From NCBI RefSeq assembly GCF_025950235.1, contig NZ_JAPDDT010000001.1:558001-622000 (forward strand): a DNA stretch of 64,000 nt, given 5' to 3'. Each line of letters opens with the position of its first letter. Position 1 is the first letter of the stretch. The translations under genes were made by a program, and so were the position numbers. The stretch comes from Luteolibacter arcticus. Its GTDB lineage: Bacteria > Verrucomicrobiota > Verrucomicrobiia > Verrucomicrobiales > Akkermansiaceae. The notes under the pieces are model-generated. The model did no database searches. It was not told the DNA's origin and saw only the letters and a program-made list of their open reading frames with translations. This document shows positions 8,615 through 17,643 of this stretch, piece after piece.

Positions 8615-10234
8615 CTAGGATTTGGCGAGGACACCGCCAGCCTCGGGTTCTTCTTCTTCCTCTTCTTCCTCATGGGCGACGACCGGTGAGACAGCAGCCA
8701 GCTTCGATGCGGCGACCATGATGCAGCCGACGATCAAGTAGCTCGCAGCAACGGTCGGGCTCTGGGCGATCCCGAGTCGGTCGCCGTGCATAAACCCGAA
8801 GAAGGTCAGCCCTGCGCCGGTCATGGAGAAGAGGCCTGCCTTGAGGAAGTTCCGGTCGATGATGAACACCGCGATCGAGCCAAGGATGAGGCCGCCGAGG
8901 ATGGAACCGCCGCCGAGGATTTCCAGCCCGTGGAAGAGCACGCCCTCGTTGTTCATCGCCTTGAGAAGTTCCGCTTTCTTCTCGGGGCCGAGCGTGGCGA
9001 GGATGGTCCCTGCTCCGGCGAGGGCTCCCGTCATCATGGTAACCACCCAGTGAGCCAAGTGCGGTGCCAACGAGAGCACGATGGCCGGGGCGTGGCGTTT
9101 CGGTGTTTCCTGGAAGGCTTGTGCGCCGATCAGCATGCCGATGTAGAGCAGGATGGGCAGGATCGCCACGGTGGGAATCAGCGCGAGCATCACCGAGACG
9201 ATGCCGAGCCATGTTAGAATGATCACCGCGATGCCGGTGGCGGCGGAGTAGCCGATGCGTCCGCCCATGGCTTTCCAGCCGGGGTGGCCGATGTAGACGG
9301 CATTAATGAAGGGATTCCCCATCACGCAGCCGATGAGGCTGATCACGCCGTCCGCAGTGAGCACGCGGGTGGTGGGGAAGGCGTCGCCAGCGACCTCTGC
9401 GCTTTCCACGTTATCGAGCGCCTCGACCAGATCGTAGATGCCGAAGGGGATCGCGGTGACCAGCAGGATGCCGAGATATTCGAAGCCGCCGAAGACGTGC
9501 CCGAAGGCGGGCAGGGGAACGCTGAAGCCGAAGCCTTTCAGTGCCTCGGAGAGCGCTGCGGTGGTCATGCCACCGTAATTCAGACCGAAGAGATTGGAAC
9601 CCCAGGCGATCAAGGTGCCTACCGCGATGGCCACCAGGCCGGCAGGAACGCCACGGTATTTCACGCCGCCGAACCAGCTCAGGAGAATGACCGCGAAGCA
9701 GGTGATGCCGATCACCGGCGTCATGAACATTTCCACCGCCGGCTTCATCGAGATGAAGGTGACCGAGACACCGGCCAGTGTGCCCAGCAGCGCGGCGCGG
9801 GGAGTGACCTTGCGGATCCACGGGCCGACGAAACCGCCGATCATCAGCACGAAGCTCTGGATGAAGACCCACGTCAGGCCGGCTTCCCAGCCCTTGATCG
9901 GATCACCGGTCTGAAGGGTGATGGGCAGCATGATCACGAAGACCACCACGAACATGTGCGGCACGCTCGTTCCCGAGGGCAGCGCACAGACGTCAGTGCG
10001 GCCGGTCTGCTTCGCCAGCTTGTAGGCGAGCCACGCATAGTAACCAGTGCTGAGGCATAGCATCAATCCGGTCGCGGGCAGGATGCGGCCGAAGACGATC
10101 TCGGCCGGCATCTTCAGGACGAAGAGCAGCAGGCCGGTGAGGGTGAGCAGGTTCACGAGGATGTTCGTGCCGAACCCGAAGAAGGCGTTCCAGTCGCCCG
10201 GAACCCAGATTTTTGGTTTGAAGCCGGTGTTCAT
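8615..10234 (-). CDS. NCS2-type (xanthine/uracil-like) membrane permease
   Basis: The 539-residue polytopic protein has at least ten hydrophobic segments. It opens with a short cytoplasmic lead ([25 protein letters not shown]), and the stretch [13 protein letters not shown] fits NCS2 or AzgA-like nucleobase transporters. It is 43 bp downstream of one isochorismatase-like hydrolase and upstream of the other, so it probably imports their substrate. The C-terminus carries a run of glutamates ([10 protein letters not shown]), encoded by a TTC/CTC microsatellite at about 8647-8672 on the plus strand. The 145 bp after it hold no gene. Confidence 0.82.
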   Translation of the reverse strand: MNTGFKPKIWVPGDWNAFFGFGTNILVNLLTLTGLLLFVLKMPAEIVFGRILPATGLMLCLSTGYYAWLAYKLAKQTGRTDVCALPSGTSVPHMFVVVFVIMLPITLQTGDPIKGWEAGLTWVFIQSFVLMIGGFVGPWIRKVTPRAALLGTLAGVSVTFISMKPAVEMFMTPVIGITCFAVILLSWFGGVKYRGVPAGLVAIAVGTLIAWGSNLFGLNYGGMTTAALSEALKGFGFSVPLPAFGHVFGGFEYLGILLVTAIPFGIYDLVEALDNVESAEVAGDAFPTTRVLTADGVISLIGCVMGNPFINAVYIGHPGWKAMGGRIGYSAATGIAVIILTWLGIVSVMLALIPTVAILPILLYIGMLIGAQAFQETPKRHAPAIVLSLAPHLAHWVVTMMTGALAGAGTILATLGPEKKAELLKAMNNEGVLFHGLEILGGGSILGGLILGSIAVFIIDRNFLKAGLFSMTGAGLTFFGFMHGDRLGIAQSPTVAASYLIVGCIMVAASKLAAVSPVVAHEEEEEEEEPEAGGVLAKS

Positions 10235-10277
10235 GTCCGTTCGTTCTGTTAGGCGGGAGGGGAAGGGTGAGCGGCAG

Positions 10278-10949
10278 TCAGCTCAGGGCGGAGAGAATCG
10301 TTTGCGAGTCGGTGACCCAGCCGAAGATGCCCCCTTGGGCCTTGATCATCTTCAGCCCCATTTCCTGGAATTCCGGGAAGTAGGAGCCGACGCAGTCGGA
10401 GGGGACCAGGCACTCGTAGCCGCGATCGTTGGCCTCGCGGACGGTGGTATTGACGCAGACCTCGGTGGTGACGCCGGTGACGACGAGTTGGGTGATGCCG
10501 AGGTTTTGCAGGATGGCGTGGAGATCGGTGGCGAAGAAGGCGCCCTTGCCCGGCTTGTCGATGACCGGTTCGCTGGGCAGCGGGTAGAGTTCGGGAATGA
10601 TGTCGTGGCCCGCTTCGCCGCGGATGAGGATGCGACCCATGGGGCCGGGATCGCCGATGGTCTTGGCGGACTTGCCGCGAATCTTCTTGGCAGGCGGCAG
10701 ATCGGCGAGGTCAGGCCGGTGGCCCTCGCGGGTGTGGAGGACGGTCAGGCCGGCGGCACGCCACGCGTCCAGGAGGATCCGGTTTGGCTCGATCGTGCGG
10801 CGGAGTTGCGACACATCGTTGCCAAGCATCTCGCCGAAGCCGCCCGGTTCGAGGAAGTCACGCTGCATGTCGATGATCAGCAGCGCGCACTTCTTCGGGG
10901 AGAGTTCGAACGGGTAAGGTTCGGCGGGGATGGGGAGAGGATCGCTCAT
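10278..10949 (-). CDS. Isochorismatase-like cysteine hydrolase (biuret/triuret hydrolase-type), copy 1
   Basis: This 223-residue amidohydrolase is a clear paralogue of the protein at 7792-8469. Triad residues are Asp in LLIIDMQRDF, Lys in IDKPGKGAFFAT and Cys in TGVTTEVCVNTTVREANDRG. The segments [26 protein letters not shown] and GDPGPMGRILIRGEAGHDII resemble biuret amidohydrolases. It lies 24 bp downstream of the outer-membrane protein gene and 43 bp upstream of the permease, as the second gene of a five-gene operon. Two related hydrolases side by side recall the TrtA/BiuH pair of triuret breakdown. That is a hypothesis. Confidence 0.86.
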   Translation of the reverse strand: MSDPLPIPAEPYPFELSPKKCALLIIDMQRDFLEPGGFGEMLGNDVSQLRRTIEPNRILLDAWRAAGLTVLHTREGHRPDLADLPPAKKIRGKSAKTIGDPGPMGRILIRGEAGHDIIPELYPLPSEPVIDKPGKGAFFATDLHAILQNLGITQLVVTGVTTEVCVNTTVREANDRGYECLVPSDCVGSYFPEFQEMGLKMIKAQGGIFGWVTDSQTILSALS

Positions 10950-10973
10950 GGACGCGGGGCGGCGGGTTTCGAA

Positions 10974-11894
10974 TCAGAAAAACGCGGTGATGCCGGTGTG
11001 GAACTGGATCAGATCGTCCTCGTCGTTGTCGCCGTTGGGCGTGAGGACGAGGTTGCCGTCTTCCAGTCCGTCGTTACTAAGGTGGTAGTACTTCACTCCG
11101 GCGTACCAGGTCCAATGGCCGTATCCCTCGGGAATGAAGGTGAGCGGCACGCTGGCCTTGATCCCGGTGGAGACGACCGCGATGCCGTCACCTCCACCCG
11201 CGCCGCTGAACTGCTGGTAGAAGTCGTCGCCCACGATGTTCATGAAGGTCGGGAACTCGACCTTCACCTTTTCGAACTTGATCGAGGGATTGATGCCCAA
11301 GGTGAAGTAGAACGACTCGTCGGAGGTCGCCTGGTTGAAGACCACGGTGGCCTTGTTCTCCAGCTCCTGCCAGTAGGCGACGTAGGGATTGAGAGCCCAG
11401 GCGCCGAGCCACTTCGAGTCATCCACGCTCAGCTTCAGCTCCAGGTGATGCGAGGTCGGATACGCATCCACCATGCTGTCGAAGGCGGTCCAGGTGGTAT
11501 CCAACTTGAAGATGTCTGCGAACTTGATCGTGAAGCCGGCGATGGGGTCGAACTCATTCCAGTGTCCCGGGTCGGGGCCGGATTTCTCGGTGTGGATCGA
11601 GCTCCACATGCCTGCGGTTAGCGAGACGCTGTCCACGAAGCCCGTCTCGCTGGAGTAGAGATTGGCAAAGAACAGCAGCAGCGGCTGGAAGATGATGCCG
11701 TCGTTCTCCACGTTCAGACCGCGGGGCGTGATGTAGTGGTCGGAGACATCGAGTTGGAACAGGGCGTTGATTCTCGAAGGAGCTGCCGCCGGGGCGATGG
11801 CAGGGGTGGATTCCGCCTCGCCTGCCAGCAGCGGGGAGGCGCTGCTGGCGGCGAGGACGAGGAGGGGAAATGCGCGACAAGCGAGGGACTTCAT
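10974..11894 (-). CDS. Outer-membrane beta-barrel protein, putative porin
   Basis: The 306-residue exported protein has a clear signal peptide (MKSLACRAFPLLVLAASSASPLLAG, cleavage near residue 25). Alternating amphipathic strands follow (for example KASVPLTFIPEGYGHWTWYAGVKYYHLS), and the chain ends in aromatic Phe-Phe, as outer-membrane barrels do. It is the first gene of the operon with two hydrolases, permease and cupin, so it may let the pathway's substrate through the outer membrane. A sigma-54-type promoter lies immediately upstream. No specific porin family could be named. Confidence 0.78.
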   Translation of the reverse strand: MKSLACRAFPLLVLAASSASPLLAGEAESTPAIAPAAAPSRINALFQLDVSDHYITPRGLNVENDGIIFQPLLLFFANLYSSETGFVDSVSLTAGMWSSIHTEKSGPDPGHWNEFDPIAGFTIKFADIFKLDTTWTAFDSMVDAYPTSHHLELKLSVDDSKWLGAWALNPYVAYWQELENKATVVFNQATSDESFYFTLGINPSIKFEKVKVEFPTFMNIVGDDFYQQFSGAGGGDGIAVVSTGIKASVPLTFIPEGYGHWTWYAGVKYYHLSNDGLEDGNLVLTPNGDNDEDDLIQFHTGITAFF

Positions 11895-11910
11895 GGCGGC
11901 ATTTCCAATG

Positions 11911-11925
11911 GCATCGCGTGTGCCA
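11911..11925 (-). promoter_or_regulatory. Putative sigma-54 (-24/-12) promoter
   Basis: The minus strand reads TGGCACACGCGATGC, an excellent GG-N10-GC match to TGGCAC-N5-TTGC with one mismatch in the -12 element. It faces the outer-membrane protein gene and lies just downstream of a gene for a sigma-54 activator. The predicted transcript starts near 11899, only about five bases before the ATG at 11894, so the mRNA would be almost leaderless. Confidence 0.55.
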
Positions 11926-11999
11926 TGCGTGAGAAAGAGATTGGCGCTTTGATTTGGAAGGGATTGCGGTGAATCCTATGGAAGCGGTCTTTTAGTGTT

Positions 12000-12035
12000 C
12001 TGTCGCAAGTGTTCCATCCCGCGACAGGTGCGACA
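12000..12035. promoter_or_regulatory. Putative upstream activator binding sites
   Basis: CTGTCGCA begins at 12000. Inverted copies GCGACAG (12021-12027) and TGCGACA (12029-12035) follow. They lie about 75-125 bp upstream of the sigma-54-type promoter, the usual distance for enhancer sites of NtrC-family activators, and directly after the stop codon of such an activator. Binding by that protein is inferred. Confidence 0.5.
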
Positions 12036-12036
12036 C

Positions 12037-13482
12037 TTACTGCGATCCGCCTGCGAGGTGGGGGAACTTCCGGTAGATCCGGCTGCGGTGGATCTTCAGA
12101 AGGCGCGCGGCCTCGGCGACGTTGCCTTGGGTCTGCTCCAGGGCCCGCTGGATCGCGGAGTGCTCGGCGGATTCGAGGTCGAAGCTTTCACCCTGAGGTG
12201 GAGGGGCGGGCTTGGATCGTGAGGCGAAGAGCTGGAGGTGCTCGGGTTGCACGGGCTTTCCGCCGGAGAGAATCAGTGCCCGCTCCATGACGTTCTTGAG
12301 TTCGCGGATGTTCCCGGGGAAATCGTGCGAGGCGAGCACGGCCAAGGCATCCGCCGAAATGGCGGGAACCGCGGTGCCCATCTCCAGGGAGAAGACTTCA
12401 AGGAAATGCCGCGCGAGCAGCGGTAGGTCTTCGGGCCGGTTGCGCAGCGGAGGCAAGTCCACGGTGTAGCGGGCGAGCCGGAAGTAGAGATCCTGCCGGA
12501 AATCGCCACTCGCGATCTTCGCCTGCAGGTCGGCATTGGTGGCACTCAGCACGCGAACATCGACACGCCGCGACCGGGTCGCCCCGACCGGCGTGACCTC
12601 TCCATCCTCCAACACTCGCAGCAGCTTCGCTTGGAGCGTCGCGGGCATGTCGCCGATCTCGTCGAGGAAAAGGGTGCCGCCATCGGCGAGCTCGAAGTAG
12701 CCCTTGCGATCCGAGGTCGCGCCGGTGAACGAGCCCTTCATGTGGCCGAAGAACAGCGACTCCATCAGCTCGGAGGGAATGGCGACGCAGTTCACGGGAA
12801 TGAACGCTCCTTCCGAACGCGGGCTGTGATGGTGAACCGCGCGCGCGACGAGTTCCTTGCCAGTGCCGCTTTCGCCGGTGATCATCACGCTGGTCTTGCC
12901 GAATTGCTGGAGCCGCTCGATGTCGTCGAGGATGCGCTTCAAGTGCTTGCTGTGGCCGATGAAGCCGCCGATGCCCCAGCGCTCGGCCTCCTTTCTGGCC
13001 AGCGTGTGAAGCCGCTGGTTCGCGGTGTCGCGGGCCTGCTCGGCATCGCGGCGACGGCCGGACTCGGCCTCCAGCTCGGCGTTGCGTTCCTGAAGTTCGC
13101 GGGTCAGCCGCCCGATCTTGAGGTGGGTCGCCACGCGCGAGACAACCTCCTCCGCCTGGAAAGGCTTCTGAATATAGTCCACCGCGCCGACTCTGAATCC
13201 TTTCAGAATGCTCTCGGTATCGTTGCGGCTGGTGATGAAGATGACCGGGATGTCGCTGGTCGTCGCCTCCGCCTTCAATTCCCGGCAGAGGTAGTAGCCG
13301 TCATGACCCGGCATCATGACGTCGAGCAGGATCAAATCAGGCTTGGCCTTGCCGGCGATGCGCAGCGCGTCCACGGCATTCGAGACAGCGAAGATTTCGT
13401 AGCCTTCCTTCTCCAGCACATGGCTGATGAGGGAGAGGCTCGCCGGGGTGTCATCGGCGACGAGGATGCGGCCTTCGGTCAT
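12037..13482 (-). CDS. NtrC-family sigma-54-dependent response regulator
   Basis: The 481-residue transcription activator has three domains. A receiver domain (residues 1-120) has the phospho-acceptor Asp54 in LILLDVMMPG. A short coiled coil (about 125-165) follows. The AAA+ domain has Walker A GESGTGKE (203-210), the sigma-54-contact loop GSFTGA (250-255, a common variant of GAFTGA) and Walker B DEIGD. A Fis-type helix-turn-helix closes it (QGNVAEAARLLKIHRSRIYRKF). Its start overlaps the stop of the upstream hybrid kinase in an ATGA, so the two form a two-component pair. The predicted target is the operon that begins at 11894. Confidence 0.94.
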   Translation of the reverse strand: MTEGRILVADDTPASLSLISHVLEKEGYEIFAVSNAVDALRIAGKAKPDLILLDVMMPGHDGYYLCRELKAEATTSDIPVIFITSRNDTESILKGFRVGAVDYIQKPFQAEEVVSRVATHLKIGRLTRELQERNAELEAESGRRRDAEQARDTANQRLHTLARKEAERWGIGGFIGHSKHLKRILDDIERLQQFGKTSVMITGESGTGKELVARAVHHHSPRSEGAFIPVNCVAIPSELMESLFFGHMKGSFTGATSDRKGYFELADGGTLFLDEIGDMPATLQAKLLRVLEDGEVTPVGATRSRRVDVRVLSATNADLQAKIASGDFRQDLYFRLARYTVDLPPLRNRPEDLPLLARHFLEVFSLEMGTAVPAISADALAVLASHDFPGNIRELKNVMERALILSGGKPVQPEHLQLFASRSKPAPPPQGESFDLESAEHSAIQRALEQTQGNVAEAARLLKIHRSRIYRKFPHLAGGSQ

Positions 13483-15929
13483 GTCACTTGGATTTGGGCC
13501 AGCACGCGTTGGATGGTCTTCATGTCGTAGCTGGAGACGAATTCTCGCAGATGCTGTGCCAGACGCTCGCCCGGCGGACCCAGCGCTTCGACCTCGGCGA
13601 GGCAGTTCTTCAGGACCGTCGCGCTGTGGAGTTCGGCGGCCATCACCATCCGGGAGGCGAGCTCTTCGGGAAGCACGAGCGCGCTGAAATCAATGCTCTC
13701 CGCGCTCGAAACCGACTGCGGCACAGGGTCGCTGTCGAAATTCACGCCGAGGTGCTGATGCAGCACCGCATAGATCCGCTCGGCGTGAAACGGCTTCGCC
13801 ACGAAGTCGTCGCAGCCGGCTTTCAAGCACTGCTCGCGCTGGTGAACCAAGGCCGATGCCGAGGTGGCGATGACCTTGATGCCGGTCGTGCCGAATTGGT
13901 TGACGATCCTGCGCGTGGCCTCGATGCCATCGAATTCCGGCATCCGCACATCCATGAATACGATCTGCGGACGCGACACGCCGGTCACTTCCACCGCCTG
14001 CCGGCCGTGCTCGGCGAGCACTACCTCGCAGCCGACCTGCGTGAGCATCGTCGCGAGCACGTCCCGGTTTTCCGCGATGTCATCCACCACGAGTGCCTTC
14101 ACGCGGTTCCCCTCGGCCAGGTGTCGAGTCTGCCGCTGCGGCGCCGGTTTTCGCGCGGACTCGCCGACCAGAGGGAGCTTGAGCGAAAGACGGAAGGTCG
14201 AGCCATGGCCGGGCTGGGAATCGAGCGTGAGTGCGCCGCCGAGGATCGCTGCCTGCCGTTTCGAGATCGCGAGGCCCAAGCCCGTGCCGGTCTCGGCGTG
14301 GCTGCCCGGATCTTGTTGGAAGGGCTCGAAGATTCGTTCCTGCGAGCCCGGATCGATGCCCGGGCCGGTGTCCTCGACTTCGAAATCCCACGCGTCACCG
14401 ATCTGGTAGATCCGCAGCACGACCCGGCCGCTCTTGGTGAACTTCACCGCATTCCCTAGCAGATTGATCAGGATCTGCCGCAGCTTTCCCTCGTCGCCAT
14501 GGACTAACAGCGGCCAGCCAAGCGCGGGTGCATCGAGCCGCAGGCCGAGCTGCTTCTCTTCGCAGGGGTGCTGGAAGATCGCCACCAGTTCGTTCGCCAG
14601 GGCGTTGACGTCGAAGTCGACGTGCGTGATCTCCATCCGGCCGGCGTCGATCTTCGAGAGATCGAGGATTTCATCGATCAGGTGCAGCAGGTGGTTCCCG
14701 CTGCTGAGGATCGTTGCGATCATGTCGCGGTGGAAGGGCGGCAGCCCGCTATCGCGGGCGAGGATCTGCGAGTAGCCGAGAATCGAATTCATCGGCGTGC
14801 GGATCTCGTGGCTCATGCTGGCGAGGAATTCCGACTTCGCCTTGTTGGCCGACTCGGCCGATGCTTCGGCCTCCTTGCGGACGAGGATCTCTCCTAACAG
14901 TGCCTCATGCGATGCCTTCAACTGCGCCGAGCGCAGGGCCTCCAGCCACAGGTAAGCCGCCAGCAACCCGGTGATCGCCGCCCCGGTCGCGCCAACAATC
15001 CACGGGAGGGTCGCGGCATAGAGCCGTCTCAACAGCGGGTCCGGCTCAAAGTGCAGATTCCAGTGCCGCCCGGCAAACTCGACCGGAGTGGTCCACGACA
15101 GCGTGCCATGCCAGCGCTCGCCGGATTGGCGGTAGATCGTGCCGCCGGCCGCGGGGTCCTCAATGGAAATTAGCACGCCATTGTTGCCCACCGGCCGCAG
15201 CGTCGATTCGATCAGATCACCGATGCGGAATACCGCGGTGGCGAATCCTAACAGGTTCTCGCGACGTTGTTCTGCTGTTTCGACCGGTCCTCGGTAGATC
15301 GGGAGAAAAACCACAAAGCCCGACTGTGAGCCCGGTTCCTGTGCCAGTCGTACCGGTGCGGTGGCGGTTGGCAGTCCGGAGTCGCGTGCTAATTCCAAAG
15401 CCGCACGCCGGACCGGCTCCGAGCCGACATCGAACCCCAGTGCCGGAGCATTCCTCGCCAAGCTCTCCAGATAGAAGACCGGGAAATATTCCTCGCGTGC
15501 GGCGGCGGGGATGAAGTGGCCTTCCGCGTTCTCCTCGGTGAAGCTGAAGTCCGCGAACCCCTCGGCGCGCGCCTTCGCCTCCCATTTCTCGCGATCCGCC
15601 GCCTTTACCCGCGGATCCCACGCCAGCGCCTGGAGTTCCGGTTGGCGGGAAAGCGTCGGCTCCACGAAGGTCCGGAACTCCTCCCGCGTGACCTCGGCGT
15701 CGGTCCGATACAGCCCTGCGAGGGCGTGCAAGACCTCCATCGAGCGCAGGACTTGGCCGCGGATCAGCTCGGCGCGGTCCTGGGCAAGCTTGCGCAATTC
15801 CCGCTCCAAAGCCTCCTGCTGGCCACGTTTCGTCTCCACGGCGATGAGGACCGCCAGGCATAACCCCGCGACCAGCACCAGCAGCGCGGGCAGCTTCGCC
15901 GGGGAAATGACAGGGGTTTTCGGGGCCAT
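13479..15929 (-). CDS. CHASE-domain hybrid sensor histidine kinase
   Basis: The membrane kinase has about 816 residues from the ATG at 15929; an earlier in-frame start at 16010 is less likely. TM1 lies near residues 13-32. A periplasmic CHASE domain follows (LYRTDAEVTREEFRTFVEP, LQALAWDPRV). TM2 is near 300-325 (IVGATGAAITGLLAAYLWLEA). HisKA (MSHEIRTPMNSILGYSQIL), HATPase (GTGLGLAISKRQ) and a receiver domain (VKALVVDDIAENRD, IVFMDVRMPEFDG) follow. The last 75 residues resemble the helical tail found after receivers in such hybrids but lack an HPt histidine. It overlaps the NtrC-type regulator gene by four bases. The ligand is unknown. Confidence 0.92.
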   Translation of the reverse strand: MAPKTPVISPAKLPALLVLVAGLCLAVLIAVETKRGQQEALERELRKLAQDRAELIRGQVLRSMEVLHALAGLYRTDAEVTREEFRTFVEPTLSRQPELQALAWDPRVKAADREKWEAKARAEGFADFSFTEENAEGHFIPAAAREEYFPVFYLESLARNAPALGFDVGSEPVRRAALELARDSGLPTATAPVRLAQEPGSQSGFVVFLPIYRGPVETAEQRRENLLGFATAVFRIGDLIESTLRPVGNNGVLISIEDPAAGGTIYRQSGERWHGTLSWTTPVEFAGRHWNLHFEPDPLLRRLYAATLPWIVGATGAAITGLLAAYLWLEALRSAQLKASHEALLGEILVRKEAEASAESANKAKSEFLASMSHEIRTPMNSILGYSQILARDSGLPPFHRDMIATILSSGNHLLHLIDEILDLSKIDAGRMEITHVDFDVNALANELVAIFQHPCEEKQLGLRLDAPALGWPLLVHGDEGKLRQILINLLGNAVKFTKSGRVVLRIYQIGDAWDFEVEDTGPGIDPGSQERIFEPFQQDPGSHAETGTGLGLAISKRQAAILGGALTLDSQPGHGSTFRLSLKLPLVGESARKPAPQRQTRHLAEGNRVKALVVDDIAENRDVLATMLTQVGCEVVLAEHGRQAVEVTGVSRPQIVFMDVRMPEFDGIEATRRIVNQFGTTGIKVIATSASALVHQREQCLKAGCDDFVAKPFHAERIYAVLHQHLGVNFDSDPVPQSVSSAESIDFSALVLPEELASRMVMAAELHSATVLKNCLAEVEALGPPGERLAQHLREFVSSYDMKTIQRVLAQIQVT

Positions 15930-16066
15930 TGCGCCGCTCCGACAGAGCACCGGACATGCCCGAATTGCCGATACGGCGATTTTTGATTGATCAAGGATGC
16001 CGGTCGCCAAAACGGGGTGGCACCTGCGGAGTTGACTGCCACAGGCATTTGAAAGAGGCAGTTGTC

Positions 16067-16441
16067 ATGAAAGGGATGTCAGCGTCTTCGAAGCGAAAGC
16101 GCCGTCGTCGCGGACATCGCACGTGGGTGACTTACTGGAGGTGCTTCCTGCTGACTTTGGGGACAGGTCTTGCCGCACTGGGCGGAGCTGGACTATGGGA
16201 GCGAACGGGGTCGCCCGAGCCGGGTCCCGGCTGGATTCAACCGCTCATGATAGGCTTCGTGGTGATCGGGCTATGCCTATTGGCGGCCGGACTCTTCGGC
16301 TCCAACAAGGATGTTGAAGCTCTTTCTGGCAAATCGCCTCCGCACGAGAGTCTTCTGATCGTAGCGATTCTTGCGGCACCTCTTTACTGGATTCTCAGCT
16401 ATTTTGAGAGGCGTCGCCGGAGGATGGAGGAGGGGGAGTAA
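16067..16441 (+). CDS. Small two-span membrane protein of unknown function
   Basis: From the ATG at 16067 the product is about 124 residues. A very basic N-terminus (SSKRKRRRRGHRT) is followed by two or three hydrophobic segments (CFLLTLGTGLAALGGAGL, PLMIGFVVIGLCLLAAGLFG, LLIVAILAAPLYWILSYF) and a basic tail. AAAGAGG lies upstream of this ATG, one of the few ribosome-binding-like sequences in the window, and decides the start. The gene is divergent from the hybrid kinase and 50 bp before pdxJ. I do not recognise the family. Confidence 0.7.
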   Translation: MKGMSASSKRKRRRRGHRTWVTYWRCFLLTLGTGLAALGGAGLWERTGSPEPGPGWIQPLMIGFVVIGLCLLAAGLFGSNKDVEALSGKSPPHESLLIVAILAAPLYWILSYFERRRRRMEEGE

Positions 16442-16494
16442 TTTCCTGCGATTTTTCAAGTGCGGGTGCCCCTCCACCCGACTATCCCGTGCCC

Positions 16495-17238
16495 ATGCTT
16501 CTCGGCGTTAATATCGACCACGTAGCCACCCTGCGGCAGGCGCGCTATGCCCTGCTGCCGGATTCGCCGAATGCCGAGCCGTCGCCCCTGCAGGCGGCGC
16601 TCGATGCGCAGGACGGCGGGGCCGACTCGATCACCATCCACGTCCGCGCCGATCGCCGGCACATGCAGGACCGCGATGCCTACGAGATCCGCAAGCACTG
16701 CCCGCTGCCCGTGAATCTGGAAATGGGCGTCACTGCCGAGATGACCAAGCTCGCCTTGTCCCTGAAGCCCGAGTTCGCCTGCCTCGTCCCCGAGACCCGC
16801 GAGGAGGTCACCACCGAGGGTGGCCTCGATGTCGCCGGCCGGCTTTCCGAGGTGAAGGCCTGCGTGAAGATCCTACAGGACCAAGGCATTCGGGTCTCGC
16901 TGTTCATCGACCCCGATCTCCATCAGATCGAAGCCGCCTCGCAGTGTGGCGCGGAGATGATCGAACTCCACACCGGCTGCTTCGCCAACGCCGTCGATGG
17001 CGAGTTGGAGCGTGAAATCGGCCGCCTGATCGTAGGTGCGAAGTCCGGTCGCGCCGCGGGCATCCAGGTGAACGCAGGGCACGGCATCAACTACTCTAAC
17101 ATTTTCCGTCTCTTTACCGTGCCTTACCTCGCTGAGTTGAACATCGGCCACACCATCGTCTCGCGGGCGATGCGGGTCGGCTTCAGCGAGGCCGTGCGCG
17201 AGATGAAGGAACTCATGGCCGCCTACCCGGAAGCATGA
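16495..17238 (+). CDS. pdxJ: Pyridoxine 5'-phosphate synthase
   Basis: PdxJ condenses 1-deoxyxylulose 5-phosphate with 3-amino-2-oxopropyl phosphate to pyridoxine 5'-phosphate in vitamin B6 synthesis. The product is about 247 residues. It opens with LLGVNIDHVATLRQAR, then GADSITIHVRADRRHMQDRD, NLEMGVTAEM, VSLFIDPD and VNAGHGINYSN. All are diagnostic. The first methionine of the family motif is the ATG at 16495; a GTG six bases earlier is also possible. It overlaps acpS by four bases (ATGA). Confidence 0.96.
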   Translation: MLLGVNIDHVATLRQARYALLPDSPNAEPSPLQAALDAQDGGADSITIHVRADRRHMQDRDAYEIRKHCPLPVNLEMGVTAEMTKLALSLKPEFACLVPETREEVTTEGGLDVAGRLSEVKACVKILQDQGIRVSLFIDPDLHQIEAASQCGAEMIELHTGCFANAVDGELEREIGRLIVGAKSGRAAGIQVNAGHGINYSNIFRLFTVPYLAELNIGHTIVSRAMRVGFSEAVREMKELMAAYPEA

Positions 17239-17618
17239 AACTGTTCGGCATTGGCATCGACGTGGTGGAGGTGGAGCGCATCGAGTCGTCGATGGCGGAA
17301 TTCGGCGAGCGTTTCGCGACCAAGATCTTCACCGCGGGCGAGCGCGCCTATTGCGAGTCCCAAAAGCGCCCGGCCATCCACTACGCGGCTCGCTTTGCCG
17401 CGAAGGAAGCGGTGGCGAAGGCATTCGGCACCGGCATTGGCAGGGACCTTGGCTGGCTCGATATGGAAATCGTCCGCAAGGACAGCGGAGAGCCGGAGTT
17501 GGTATTGAGCGGGGTGGGGAAGGCGTATGCCGCGGGAAAAGGTATCGCCGAAGTGAAGATCAGCCTGACCCATGCCCACCACTACGCCGCGGCAAACGCG
17601 GTGGCGCTGGGGGAGTGA
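17235..17618 (+). CDS. acpS: Holo-[acyl-carrier-protein] synthase
   Basis: AcpS moves 4'-phosphopantetheine from CoA to the acyl carrier protein. The 127-residue size is typical. Motifs are GIGIDVVEVERI at the N-terminus (with the metal-binding Asp) and ARFAAKEAVAKAFGTG in the middle. SLTHAHHYAAANAVA ends the protein, where many relatives read SHxxxYAxA. Its start overlaps the pdxJ stop, so the genes are coupled; pdxJ-acpS is a widespread pairing. Confidence 0.95.
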   Translation: MKLFGIGIDVVEVERIESSMAEFGERFATKIFTAGERAYCESQKRPAIHYAARFAAKEAVAKAFGTGIGRDLGWLDMEIVRKDSGEPELVLSGVGKAYAAGKGIAEVKISLTHAHHYAAANAVALGE

Positions 17619-17643
17619 GAGCGCGGGAGCGTGATGCCTTTCC

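Noticed and set aside
12000-12035. Reading the TGTCGCA repeats as a CRISPR-like or terminator structure
   Set aside because: There are only three short copies in mixed orientation with no T-run. Position upstream of a sigma-54-like promoter favours activator sites.
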